Notes under the pieces: model-generated | Database searches by the model: none | What the model was told of the DNA's origin: nothing | The model's input: the letters and a program-made list of their open reading frames with translations, nothing else | Made by a program: the position numbers and the translations under genes | NCBI RefSeq assembly: GCF_003339815.1 | Contig: NZ_PPTT01000010.1 | Coordinates: 1-64,000, forward strand | Direction: 5' to 3' | Length of the DNA: 64,000 nucleotides | Origin: Eggerthella sinensis | GTDB taxonomy: Bacteria; Actinomycetota; Coriobacteriia; Coriobacteriales; Eggerthellaceae | Shown here: piece after piece, positions 8,399 through 17,015 of the stretch | How positions within the stretch are numbered: the first letter of the stretch is position 1 | Layout: every line of letters begins with the position of its first letter

Positions 8399-8986
8399 CT
8401 AGAAGAGGTACATGTAGCTGAAGTAGCCGAGGACGCCGCCCGCTAGGGCGCCGATGATCATGCCCACGACTATCTTGAGCGGATGATGCTCGCGGGCGCG
8501 CCGGCTTTTGGGGTTGTCGCGGTCGACGTGCTCGCCTTTCGCATACGCGAGCACTTCCCGGTAGGTGTACAGGTCGTTCTTCTTCTGAAGATGGATGCTC
8601 AGGAAGATCATCGCCATGCCAGCGCCCCATAGCAGCAGAAAGATGATGCCGGAAGGTACAATTCCCCAGTCCCAAATCAAGATTCCGCTGAAGAACACCA
8701 TCATGCCCACCAGGGCCAACCCGAGGCCTCCCCATGAGAGGGCGGCTATCTTCGTAAAATCGTTCGAAAGTGCTTTCTGCATAGTTTCCACGTCTCCTTT
8801 GATCAATTCGTCGATAGTGACATCGAAGAGGACGCTCAGGAGCAGCAGGCTTTCCACATCGGGGTAGGTCTTGTCGGTCTCCCAGTTCGACACCGTCTGC
8901 CGCGAGACGTATATCTTCGCGGCGAGGTCTTCCTGCGAGAGCTCGTGTTCCGTCCGATACCGCTTGATGTGCTTGCCCAGCTCCAC
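8399..8986 (-). CDS. XRE-family regulator with C-terminal membrane segments
   Basis: A 195-residue protein if read from the GTG at 8986, which follows AAGGGA at good spacing; the frame is open further upstream but without family-like sequence. Residues 1-60 are a Cro/CI-type helix-turn-helix (LSQEDLAAKIYVSRQTVSNW, then the ETDKTYPDVESLLLLSVLF region). Two hydrophobic segments follow near residues 85-135, and another near 170-190. Such membrane-anchored XRE proteins are thought to sense envelope or membrane signals. It is encoded convergently to gadB and tandem with arcA behind a terminator, so it probably has its own promoter near 9070-9110. Confidence 0.8.
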   Translation of the reverse strand: MELGKHIKRYRTEHELSQEDLAAKIYVSRQTVSNWETDKTYPDVESLLLLSVLFDVTIDELIKGDVETMQKALSNDFTKIAALSWGGLGLALVGMMVFFSGILIWDWGIVPSGIIFLLLWGAGMAMIFLSIHLQKKNDLYTYREVLAYAKGEHVDRDNPKSRRAREHHPLKIVVGMIIGALAGGVLGYFSYMYLF

Positions 8987-9072
8987 GTTCGTCCCTTCGT
9001 TGATCAAAGCCTGCCATGACGCCGACAACCTTACCATCAAAAGCCTTCGACATGCCCCGCAGAACGCCAAAA

Positions 9073-9102
9073 GGGAGCTGTCAAAATGCTTTGACAGCTC
9101 CC
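9073..9102 (-). promoter_or_regulatory. Perfect 13-bp inverted repeat upstream of the XRE gene
   Basis: GGGAGCTGTCAAA (9073-9085) and TTTGACAGCTCCC (9090-9102) are exact inverted copies separated by four bases, about 90 bases before the XRE start. A TTGACA -35-like hexamer sits inside each arm. It may be an autoregulatory operator. On the minus strand it is also followed by TTTT, so a weak terminator is possible. Confidence 0.45.
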
Positions 9103-9126
9103 TGACCAGCGACGATTCTAAGGCAA

Positions 9127-9196
9127 AACAAAAAGCGCTCCTGCGCTGAACCCGGTTCTCGTTCGCCATTTGGGACCGGATTCAGCGCAGGAGCGC
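9127..9196 (-). terminator. Intrinsic terminator of arcA
   Basis: Read on the minus strand, GCGCTCCTGCGCTGAA (9196-9181) pairs exactly with TTCAGCGCAGGAGCGC (9150-9135), with further pairing inside, and is followed by TTTTTGTTTT. It lies about 70 bases after the arcA stop. Confidence 0.9.
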
Positions 9197-9266
9197 CTGG
9201 GGAAGGCGGCTGTCGCGTGGAGCACGTCGCGCGCGACAGCCGGTAAAGCGGGGAAGACGTTGCAGA

Positions 9267-10484
9267 TTAGTCTTCGCGGTAGATGGGCATGCTCATGCAG
9301 CGCGGGCCGCCACGGCCGCGGGACAGCTCGGCGGACGGGACGATGATGAGGTCGAGGCCCTTGTCGCGAAGCACCTTGTTCGTGACGTCGTTGCGCTCGT
9401 ACACCACGATCTTGCCCGGAGCGATGCACAGCGTGTTCGAGCCGTCGTTCCACTGCTCGCGCTCGGCCGCGATGCGGTCGCCGCCGCCGCAGGGGATGAG
9501 CTCCACGGGGTAGCCCATGTAGGTCTCGAGGATGCTCTCCAGCGTGCCGTTCACTTCCTTGACCTTGATGCCGTCGCCCTCGGCGGTGATCTCGAAGACG
9601 GTCAGCGGGCCCATGATGCCCGGGTGGATGGTGAACTTGTCGGTGTCGATCTGCGTGAACACCGTGTCGAGGTGCATGAAGGCACGGCTGTTCGGGATGT
9701 TGAACGCAAGGATGGTCTCGATGGGGCTCGTCGGATCGCTGAAGATATTCTTCGCGATGGCGTCGATGGCATCGGGCTCGGTGCGCTGGGAAATGCCGAT
9801 GGCCAGCACCTTGTCGTTGATGTTGAGGATGTCGCCGCCTTCGATGTGGAAGGTGTTGTAGCGGCTGTAGTACTGCGGGGTGCCCTTGAGCATGGGGTGG
9901 TTCTCGAAGATGTACTCGCCGTAGATGGTCTCACGGTTGCGGGTTTCAGAGTACATGCGGTTGATGGACACGCCGTTGCCGATCATCGCGAACGGGTCGC
10001 GGGTGAAGTACAGGTTCGGCATGGGGGCGATGACCATCTTCGAGGACTCGGACACGAGGTCGACCAGGGAGTTCGACTTGTCGGTGTGCAGCTCGGTGAG
10101 GTTGATGCCCTCCATCGTCTTCATGACGAAGTCCTTGGCGTCAGGGTAGTTCTCCTGCATGTAGTCGAAGATGATCTTCTGGTAGCGATCCGTGCGGATG
10201 CCGGCCTCTTCGATCCACTGCTTGAGGAACTTCTCGCGCAGCTCGGGGTTGGCCTCCAGAACCTCGGCCATGAGGTCCTCCAGGTAGAACACCTCCACGC
10301 CGTTGTCACGCAGAGCCTGCGCAAACGCATCGTGCTCTTCCTGAGCTACCTTCAAGAACGGGATGTCGTCGAACAGGAGCTCTTCGAGCGTGTTCGGCGT
10401 CAGGTTCAGGAGCTCTTTACCCGGTCGGTGCAGCAGGACTTGCTTCAACGGCTTGATTTCGCTAGGAACATTCACGCCAGCCAT
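9267..10484 (-). CDS. arcA: Arginine deiminase
   Basis: The 405-residue protein hydrolyses arginine to citrulline and ammonia, the first step of the ADI pathway that yields ATP through carbamoyl phosphate. The nucleophile is the Cys of GGPRCMSMP (about residue 396), the expected place. FMHLDTVFTQID supplies the catalytic His, and IEGGDILNIN and FTRDPFA are core guanidino-binding segments. The start MAGVNVPSE follows GGGAGGG; the reading frame is open further upstream but this start matches family N-termini. No arcB or arcC is next to it. A LuxR regulator is divergent and likely controls it. Confidence 0.97.
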   Translation of the reverse strand: MAGVNVPSEIKPLKQVLLHRPGKELLNLTPNTLEELLFDDIPFLKVAQEEHDAFAQALRDNGVEVFYLEDLMAEVLEANPELREKFLKQWIEEAGIRTDRYQKIIFDYMQENYPDAKDFVMKTMEGINLTELHTDKSNSLVDLVSESSKMVIAPMPNLYFTRDPFAMIGNGVSINRMYSETRNRETIYGEYIFENHPMLKGTPQYYSRYNTFHIEGGDILNINDKVLAIGISQRTEPDAIDAIAKNIFSDPTSPIETILAFNIPNSRAFMHLDTVFTQIDTDKFTIHPGIMGPLTVFEITAEGDGIKVKEVNGTLESILETYMGYPVELIPCGGGDRIAAEREQWNDGSNTLCIAPGKIVVYERNDVTNKVLRDKGLDLIIVPSAELSRGRGGPRCMSMPIYRED

Positions 10485-10651
10485 AGCAACCCTCCCTTTC
10501 GTGTTGCGGCTCGCGTTGCGAGCCTCTTCGCCAAGTGTCGTCGAGCGTTTCCTTTTCCGCTCGACGCATTGCAACCACCATGCACCCGCCGCGAGGCGAA
10601 AGAAAGATGTAAACAAGATTTAGCGAGGGAATGATTGCGGGTGTAGCGGAA

Positions 10652-10687
10652 CGGTTTAGACGGTACTCCTCACGTAAACCGCAGGTG
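10652..10687. promoter_or_regulatory. Candidate LuxR operator in the arcA-luxR intergenic region
   Basis: CGGTTTA (10652-10658) and TAAACCG (10675-10681) form an inverted repeat. The right arm is part of TAAACCGCAGGTG (10675-10687), a 13-mer found identically at 21220-21232 in front of the second LuxR paralogue. The 335-base gap 10485-10819 contains no other coding sequence. Confidence 0.5.
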
Positions 10688-10744
10688 GGCGATTAGTTTG
10701 CATGGGGCGGTCGCGGGGGAGCGTTGAGAGTTTGGCAGCAGGTG

Positions 10745-10772
10745 TTTCCGAAATCATGATTTCGTGTATCAT
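10745..10772 (+). promoter_or_regulatory. Promoter with 16-bp palindrome before the first LuxR gene
   Basis: TTTCCG (10745-10750), a 16-base spacer and TATCAT (10767-10772) look like a weak sigma-70-type promoter. CGAAATCATGATTTCG (10749-10764) is a perfect palindrome filling the spacer, a position suited to repression. Confidence 0.4.
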
Positions 10773-10819
10773 GGGATGGGTTGCAAGCGACGAGGTTCAT
10801 GATAGCGAGGTGCTCTTCC

Positions 10820-11782
10820 GTGGGGTTCGTGCTGTTCTATTACACGCTGTTCGTGATGCTTGCTTCCATCCTCGCTTCGGCAACCTGCCTGTCGGCCTAT
10901 CTCGTATCGCATAAGCGCGAGATGCTGTTCGCCATGATTGGCTTCCTCTTCTATTTCTTCGACGTCGCCTGGGTGTTGCAAGACGACTTCGCGCTGTTGG
11001 GCGATTTGCAGGTGGTGGGCGTGTTCGCCATCGTCCGCTCGCTCGTGTCGGTGGTGACAGGTGGCGGCTGCCTCATGGCATTCTGGCTGCTGATCTGCGA
11101 CTACCTGGGCGGTACGAGCCGCGCTCTGCGCTGGGTTCCCGGCATCGTGTACGTGGTGGGCAGCATTGCGGCCCTCGAGCTGCTACCGGCGGGAGACGTG
11201 CAGCGCTTCGTGTTCTACACCACGCGCGCCATGTTGCTGTTCTGGATGCTCATCTACTGCGGGTTCCGCTACTTCACCAGCAAGGAAGAGGTGGAGCGCA
11301 ACCGTTTGCGCCGTCATCGATGGCTCTACGTGGCGGTGTGGGCGTTGGGCCTGCTCATGGTTGCGGAAGACGCCAGCTTCTTCCTGATCTTCGATCCGCA
11401 GCACATTCTCATGTGGCCGCGGTCGTACGCGCCCGAGCGCAACTTCATGGAGAACATCCTGATGCTGAGCTTGTCGTTCTTCGCGTGCCGCGACGCGTTT
11501 CAGGTGCTGTCGATGCGCTTCGAGCGCCCGCCCATGCACGGCGGCGAGGTGCAGGATGCGCGCATCACCGAGAACCTCATGGTGTACGGCAAGCGCCATC
11601 AGCTGTCGGAGCGCGAGCAGGAGGTTCTGCACCTCGTGCTCATGGGCAACGACAACCAGAACATCGCATCCACCATGCATTTGGCCCTGAGCACCGTGAA
11701 GGTGCACGTGCACAATATCCTGCAGAAAACGGGCCAGCCCAACCGCCAAGCCCTCACCCAAGACTTCTGGAAGACGTCATAG
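10820..11782 (+). CDS. LuxR-type regulator with about seven N-terminal membrane segments (paralogue 1)
   Basis: A 320-residue protein with about seven hydrophobic segments in residues 1-215, then a linker and a C-terminal LuxR/NarL helix-turn-helix. The latter reads LSEREQEVLHLVLMGNDNQNIA then LALSTVKVHVHNIL, near residues 255-305. The membrane part probably senses a small molecule directly; no kinase or receiver domain is present. GTG at 10820 is chosen because it aligns with the paralogue at 21323 and has GAGG nine bases upstream; ATG 10799 is an alternative. It is divergent from arcA, so arginine deiminase control is the simplest role. Confidence 0.8.
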   Translation: MGFVLFYYTLFVMLASILASATCLSAYLVSHKREMLFAMIGFLFYFFDVAWVLQDDFALLGDLQVVGVFAIVRSLVSVVTGGGCLMAFWLLICDYLGGTSRALRWVPGIVYVVGSIAALELLPAGDVQRFVFYTTRAMLLFWMLIYCGFRYFTSKEEVERNRLRRHRWLYVAVWALGLLMVAEDASFFLIFDPQHILMWPRSYAPERNFMENILMLSLSFFACRDAFQVLSMRFERPPMHGGEVQDARITENLMVYGKRHQLSEREQEVLHLVLMGNDNQNIASTMHLALSTVKVHVHNILQKTGQPNRQALTQDFWKTS

Positions 11783-12315
11783 AGCGGGGGCGAGGGATGC
11801 TGGGAGGCCCGGGAACTGACGATCGTCTTCCTTCGGCTGCGCTGCGCGCTCCGCTCAGGGCGACGGCAAAGCGCGTCTTCGCCCGCCGAGACGCTGGGTC
11901 GCGAGCTGCATGGGTTTCCGCGCCCCTGCCTTGGCAGAAATTTCGAATTATGAACGATATTTGATCGCATTTTCCTTCCCGATTTCGAGAAACCCCAGGT
12001 CGCTATTTTTTGTCTGATGCGCAAATCGTTCATATCATGCGATCCTTGCCAAAAGGGCGGCAGACGGGGTGCCGAGCCTGCCATCTCGACCCTATTTTTA
12101 TAGGATGACACAGGATTTATGCGCCAAAGGGGAGTCGGAACGGTGATTTTGTAGCAGTTTGGAAGGACTCGGTGCGATGGGGTTGCGAAGAAAGCGCCCG
12201 CCATCGAGCGCACGTCGAAGAGCCTTTTCGATGCGGGATCGATCCAAAAAAATAGGAGCCGGACGCGCTTCCGCCTATGCGAGGCGTAGAGAGTGAGATG
12301 ACCCCGCCCGGCTTG
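11783..12315. other. 533-base gap without a supported gene
   Basis: This lies between convergent luxR and crp genes. The first 130 bases are GC-rich; about 11935-12130 is AT-richer than its surroundings. It holds ATGAACGAT (about 11950) and the inverted ATCGTTCAT (about 12027), and a CCTAT-TTTT-ATAGG palindrome near 12090. The only long reading frame is antisense and runs into the luxR coding region, so I do not accept it. No RNA gene is recognised. Confidence 0.5.
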
Positions 12316-13017
12316 TCAGTTTTCTACGATGAGGTTTTCGGCGATGCTTTTGAGCTTCTTGAAGTCGGTGATGACGAGGGCCCCGCGCTGGCGCTCGGCG
12401 CAATCGGCGTTGCGCAGCGCCACGACGGAGTTCGTGATGGAGTTCACGTGCACGCCGAGCATCTCGGCAAGCTCCTCGTTGCTGAACGGGATGATGGCGG
12501 GCGCCTGTGCCGAGTTGAACTCGCGCGCCAACGTGAGCAGCAGGGCAGAGAAGCGCTGCAGCACCGGGTAGATCGAAGCGTTCACGGCCTCGCGCGTTTG
12601 CAGCGACATCATCTCGAACAGGTACTGCGCCATGGCGTAGCACACCTCGCCGTGCGCCTTGAGGTAGGCCCCGAAGCTCTCGGCGTCGATGGCGAACGCT
12701 TCGACTTTCGTGGTCGCTTTTGCGTTGAGGATGGACGGTTTGCGGTCGACTTCGGGACGAAATCCTTGGAATCCGATGAGCGTGCCCGCCTTGTGGAAGA
12801 ACACCGTTTTGGTGTAGCCGTCGGGCGTGCCGCTGTAGAGCCGCACCAATCCGCGCGTCAGATAAAACGTATTGCGCATGTCGTCGCCCTCGCGAAACAG
12901 GTAGTCTCCCGGACTGAGCTTGAGCGCTCGGGCTTTCAAGACGCCTTCGGCCACCAGGCTTTCAATGGCCTCGCTCAGCAGCGGTTTCGGTTGCACGAAC
13001 AAGCTGATTGCTTCCAT
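12316..13017 (-). CDS. Crp/Fnr-family transcriptional regulator
   Basis: The 233-residue protein has an N-terminal cyclic-nucleotide-binding-type beta barrel (residues about 30-130, with SPGDYLFREGDDMRN and a glycine-spaced core) and a C-terminal Crp-type winged helix. The recognition region reads NEELAEMLGVHVNSITNSV near residues 180-198. I see no Fnr-type N-terminal cysteine cluster, so an Fe-S oxygen sensor is unlikely; the ligand is unknown. It starts nine bases after the MFS gene ends, as one operon, and lies next to a DmsABC-like operon it may control. Confidence 0.85.
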   Translation of the reverse strand: MEAISLFVQPKPLLSEAIESLVAEGVLKARALKLSPGDYLFREGDDMRNTFYLTRGLVRLYSGTPDGYTKTVFFHKAGTLIGFQGFRPEVDRKPSILNAKATTKVEAFAIDAESFGAYLKAHGEVCYAMAQYLFEMMSLQTREAVNASIYPVLQRFSALLLTLAREFNSAQAPAIIPFSNEELAEMLGVHVNSITNSVVALRNADCAERQRGALVITDFKKLKSIAENLIVEN

Positions 13018-13026
13018 ACGTCCCCC

Positions 13027-14229
13027 TTAGCGATTCCCCTTCTGATGCGGATACATCATACCCCACGCGAAAAGCGCCGCCCCTGCGGCGCATGCGGTTG
13101 CCAGGAAGGCAGCGGAAACGGGCAGGCCGCTCTGCAGCATGGCGCCCGCCAACAAGCCGCCCGCTATCATGCCGGCGTCGAGGGCGCTCTGCTGCCGAGC
13201 CAGGAGCGCGTCCGCCCCGTCGCCCGCTGCCAGGCCTGCGGCGGCGACCAGGGTCGCGGTTGCGCCGAAATAGCCGGCGCCGCATAGGAACGCTCCTGCG
13301 AGCACGACCTCCGCCTGCTGCGCGAGCCCCATAAGCAGCAACCCCGCGGCGGTTGAGGCGATGGTGCAGGCCACGGAGCGTTTCGCGCCGAACCGGTCGG
13401 TGGCCCACCCGGCGACAAGGCTTCCCGCCAGACCTCCGATGCTCAGGCAGGCGAACAGGATGCCGTCGCCGTACCCCGCGAGCGTTTCCTCGGACAGCGT
13501 TTGCCCGAAGTTCATGACGACGCTGTATCCGCAGGCGAGCAGCAGAGGGCTTGCGAGTAGGGGCAGGCTTCGTTGAAGTGGCAGGCGAGGGGCAGGGCGC
13601 AGAGGCGGACGCACGCCCCCGTTCGATGCGATGTGGGCTCGGTGGGGGACGACGCTCGGGCGGAGGTCGTGCGGCAGCGCGAAAGCGATGATGGTGCCGC
13701 AGGCACCCGCCAGGGTAAGCGCTCCGAAGAACAGGGGATAACCGTGCGATCCGATGAGCGGGAAGATGGTCACCGGCCCCACCATGAGCGAAGCGGTGGT
13801 GGCGAACCGGACGATGCCCAGTCGTCTTCCCAGCGAGGAGGCGGGAGAGGTGGCGGTGAGGTACTGCGCGACGCTTGGTTGGAAAAGCGCCAGGCCGAGC
13901 GCCTGCGCGAGGCGCAGCGCGACAATCTGCCAAAGCTCGGTGCAACCCACGAGCAGCAAGCACGGCACCGTGTACCCCGCGGCCCCCGCCATCATGGCGA
14001 AACGGCTTCCCCGCCGCGCGACGAGACCTTCCAGAGGCAGGCGGAGCAGAATGGCGATGAACACGAACAGGCTGTTCTGCAAGCTGGCGATGAACGGGCC
14101 CGCGCCAAGCGACACGACGTAGGACGGCAGCGCCGCCGTCTCGGTGTTGTTGAGCCCAAACACCAGAAACGCGGCTCCGGCGACGAGCGCCGTGACGGCG
14201 CGTGACGACCTTGCTGGGTTGACTCCCAT
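13027..14229 (-). CDS. MFS transporter
   Basis: A 400-residue protein with about twelve membrane segments in two halves of six, with GWATDRFGAKRSVACT (about residue 280) as the inter-half MFS signature and LEGLVARRGSRFAMM as the first-half copy. The ATG follows GGAGGGG with four-base spacing; upstream in-frame sequence is Arg-rich and not transporter-like. It is the first gene of a two-gene unit with the Crp/Fnr regulator and is divergent from the molybdoenzyme operon. It might carry that enzyme's substrate or product. Confidence 0.8.
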   Translation of the reverse strand: MGVNPARSSRAVTALVAGAAFLVFGLNNTETAALPSYVVSLGAGPFIASLQNSLFVFIAILLRLPLEGLVARRGSRFAMMAGAAGYTVPCLLLVGCTELWQIVALRLAQALGLALFQPSVAQYLTATSPASSLGRRLGIVRFATTASLMVGPVTIFPLIGSHGYPLFFGALTLAGACGTIIAFALPHDLRPSVVPHRAHIASNGGVRPPLRPAPRLPLQRSLPLLASPLLLACGYSVVMNFGQTLSEETLAGYGDGILFACLSIGGLAGSLVAGWATDRFGAKRSVACTIASTAAGLLLMGLAQQAEVVLAGAFLCGAGYFGATATLVAAAGLAAGDGADALLARQQSALDAGMIAGGLLAGAMLQSGLPVSAAFLATACAAGAALFAWGMMYPHQKGNR

Positions 14230-14297
14230 GCGACCCCTCCCCCCTGCGCGCATGGTACGACGCGGCGCACGCGTTCGTCCAACCAGCCCTGTGCCAA

Positions 14298-14315
14298 CCC
14301 CACAGCATTGTGGGG
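14298..14315. promoter_or_regulatory. Candidate Crp/Fnr-type operator
   Basis: CCCCACA-GCAT-TGTGGGG is a perfect 7-bp-arm inverted repeat with an N4 centre in the divergent MFS/molybdoenzyme intergenic region (14230-14448). The N4 spacing is that of Fnr-type sites (TTGAT-N4-ATCAA), though the bases differ. A Crp/Fnr regulator is encoded in the adjacent unit. Confidence 0.45.
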
Positions 14316-14448
14316 ACCGCCTCTGTTTGGGGGCCCGACCCAACCGTGTGGCGTTGCCACCGCCGTGTGTGGAGCGGGTTCCGGGAGGGGCCTATCGTGA
14401 TGGTCGCCCGCACGATTGAGGGCGAAAGACGAGGAAGAGGAGGGCACG

Positions 14449-17004
14449 ATGGAGACGAACGAGACGCATGCCGCCGCATGCGAACCCGCGTACTTCATGC
14501 GCGACGGCAAGCTGACCCGTCGCACGTTCATCAAGGGCGTCGGCGCTATAACCGTTGCGTCTGCGCTGGGCTTCGGCGTGCAGGGCGTCGGAGCATCCCC
14601 GGCGTTGGCCGACGAAGCGCCAGCGGCCACCGGTGAGAAGGCCGTGCACGCGGTGTGCACGGTGAACTGCACGTCGCGCTGCCATCTGCGCGGCACCGTG
14701 CGCGATGGCAAGCTCGTGCGCGTCGAGCCGGGCGACATGCCGGGGCGTCCGGGATACGCGAACGCCTGCCTGCGTTCGATGAGCTACATCCAACGCTTGC
14801 AGGACGAGCAGGTGCGCGTCATGTATCCCATGCGCCGCACCGGCGAGCGCGGATCGGGCGAATTCGAGCGCATCACCTGGGACGAGGCTATCGACGAGAT
14901 CGCCGAGAAGCTGAACGCCGTGCTGGCGAAGAACCCGCAGGCGGCTTCGTTCTACTCGTTCACCGGCGACTTGGGCAAGCTGTCGTGGGAGGCGCCCACG
15001 CGCTACGCCGCAACGGTGGGGGCTACCACCTGGGACATCGAGGGCATCATGGGCGATCATGGCGCGTCCATGGGCATGACCATGGTGTTCGGCACGCATC
15101 GCGGGGCGCACGACTCGCGCGACTACCTGAACTCCAAGCTGCTCATCGTGTGGGGGCGCAACGTGGCCGACACCCACACCTCCGAGCTGCGCGACTACGT
15201 GGCCGCGCGCAAGAACGGGGCGAAGGTTATCGTCATCGATCCGCGCCAGTGCTCCACGGCCGCCATGGCCGACGAGTGGATTCCCATCAACCCTCAGACC
15301 GACCCGGCGTTGGCGCTGGGCATGATGAACTGGATCATCGGCCACGACCTGCATGCCAAGGACAAGCTGGTGGAAGAGTCGGTGGCGCCCTACCTCATCC
15401 GCGAAGACGACGGCGCGTACCTGCGCATGGTCGACGGTGCGGTGGTGGCAACGGCAAGCGGCGCGGCAAAGGCCGACGAAGGCTCCATCGGCACTGCGCC
15501 GGCGGCGCAGGGCGAGGCAGGGGCCGACGCGGGCACCTTCGTGATATGGGACGAGCTGACGGGAGCTGCCGTTGCGGCGCCCGACGCGGCTGCCATCAAG
15601 AGCGGCGTTGCGAAGCCTGCGCTGTCGGGCTCCTTCACGGTGGACGGCGTGGCGTGTCGCACGGCCTTCGACCATCTGGTGGACGCCTGCGCTCCGTACA
15701 CGCCCGAGCGCACCGGGGAGATCTGCGGCATCGATCCGGCCGTGGTGGAGCGTTTGGCCAAGGAATACATCGAAGCGCAGCCTGCGGGCATTCGCATGGG
15801 GCAGGGCATGCAGCGCGTCTACCACTCCTACGCGCCCTTCCGCACCGTGGCCACGCTGGCTATGGTTGCCGGGTACATCGGGGTGCCGGGCGGCGGGGCC
15901 TCGCATGCTGGCGGCACGGCCACCAACAAGCCGGTTGCCGGCTACACCGGTCCCGTGTACAACTTCAACGACTGGTCGGACACGGGCAAGAAGGCGAACC
16001 TCGTTCCGTCTTCGAAGGTGTACGCGGCGGCCGTCAAGCACGATCCGGTGCCCATCGAGTTTTTGTGGATCGCCAACTCGAACTTCATCAACATGAGCCC
16101 CGATTCCAACCGTATCATCAACGAGGTTATTCCGGCTATCGACTTCATCGTGACCGTCGACCCGTGGTGGACGTGGACGGCGAAATACTCTGACGTGGTG
16201 CTGCCCGCCTGCACGTACTGGGAGCATTGGGACCTGGTGGACCGCAGTCCGTGGGCCATGTTCAACCAGCCCGCCATCGAGCCCATGGGCGAGAGCAAGT
16301 CCGACGTGGAAATCATGTCGTTGCTGGCGAAGAAGACGGGTGTGGAAGCGTATTGGAGCAAGACCGACGAGGAATGGGTCCGGCAGTTCGTGAGCACCGA
16401 CCACCCCGCGTGGGATGATCTCGATTGGGAGCGCGACGTGGTTGAGCAGGGAATCTACGGCCGCTCCGACGCGCTGTACGACCCAGCCATCGTGTACGCC
16501 GATGGCGCGGGGTACAAGACCGATACGGGCAAGTTCGAGTTCTACACCGAGTCCATGACGGCATTCGGCGAAGAGGTGCCCACGTGGCAGCCGCCGTGCG
16601 AGGATCCGCGCGAGGGCGAGCTGGCTGCGAAGTATCCGCTCGTGTACATCCAGTACCACGATCGCTTGAACGTGCACACGCAGCACATTTTGAATCCCGC
16701 GCTCGAGGTGGTGCAGGATGAGCCCTTGCTGCAGATGAACCCCGCCGACGCGCAAGCGCGCGGCATCGCTCACGGCGACGTGGTGCGGGTGCTGAACGAC
16801 CGCGGCGACATGAAGATTCGCGTGTTCCTCACCGAGGGAATCATTCCGGGCACCGTGGCAACTCAAAGCGGGTGGACGCCCGACTACTTCATCGAGGGGT
16901 GCTACCAGAACCTCACCCATCACACCATCTGCGACGCCGAAGAGGCGTACAGCATGACGAACAGCGCCTTCTACGACGTGCTCGTCGAAGTTGAGAAGGC
17001 GTAA
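14449..17004 (+). CDS. Molybdopterin oxidoreductase catalytic subunit, DmsA-like (module 1)
   Basis: An 851-residue protein of the DMSO reductase family. A Tat signal (TRRTFIKGVGA, residues about 23-33) directs the folded protein across the membrane. A four-cysteine Fe-S motif follows: CTVNCTSRC near residue 70, with the fourth Cys in NACLRSM. Mid-protein WGRN and VIDPRQC segments, and the C-terminal dinucleotide-binding domain (residues about 720-850), hold the bis-MGD cofactor. Partner B and C subunits follow at 11 and 16 bases. The substrate is unknown; related anaerobes use such enzymes for S- and N-oxides and aromatic substrates. The start follows AGGAGGG. Confidence 0.92.
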   Translation: METNETHAAACEPAYFMRDGKLTRRTFIKGVGAITVASALGFGVQGVGASPALADEAPAATGEKAVHAVCTVNCTSRCHLRGTVRDGKLVRVEPGDMPGRPGYANACLRSMSYIQRLQDEQVRVMYPMRRTGERGSGEFERITWDEAIDEIAEKLNAVLAKNPQAASFYSFTGDLGKLSWEAPTRYAATVGATTWDIEGIMGDHGASMGMTMVFGTHRGAHDSRDYLNSKLLIVWGRNVADTHTSELRDYVAARKNGAKVIVIDPRQCSTAAMADEWIPINPQTDPALALGMMNWIIGHDLHAKDKLVEESVAPYLIREDDGAYLRMVDGAVVATASGAAKADEGSIGTAPAAQGEAGADAGTFVIWDELTGAAVAAPDAAAIKSGVAKPALSGSFTVDGVACRTAFDHLVDACAPYTPERTGEICGIDPAVVERLAKEYIEAQPAGIRMGQGMQRVYHSYAPFRTVATLAMVAGYIGVPGGGASHAGGTATNKPVAGYTGPVYNFNDWSDTGKKANLVPSSKVYAAAVKHDPVPIEFLWIANSNFINMSPDSNRIINEVIPAIDFIVTVDPWWTWTAKYSDVVLPACTYWEHWDLVDRSPWAMFNQPAIEPMGESKSDVEIMSLLAKKTGVEAYWSKTDEEWVRQFVSTDHPAWDDLDWERDVVEQGIYGRSDALYDPAIVYADGAGYKTDTGKFEFYTESMTAFGEEVPTWQPPCEDPREGELAAKYPLVYIQYHDRLNVHTQHILNPALEVVQDEPLLQMNPADAQARGIAHGDVVRVLNDRGDMKIRVFLTEGIIPGTVATQSGWTPDYFIEGCYQNLTHHTICDAEEAYSMTNSAFYDVLVEVEKA

Positions 17005-17015
17005 AGGAGGAGATC

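Noticed and set aside
8265-9053. 262-residue frame over the XRE regulator
   Set aside because: The helix-turn-helix and membrane segments are in another frame of the same strand; this one has no family features.
11599-12213. 204-residue minus-strand frame in the gap after the first LuxR gene
   Set aside because: It runs 180 bases into the LuxR coding region, has low-complexity basic sequence and no ribosome site, so I list the gap as non-coding.
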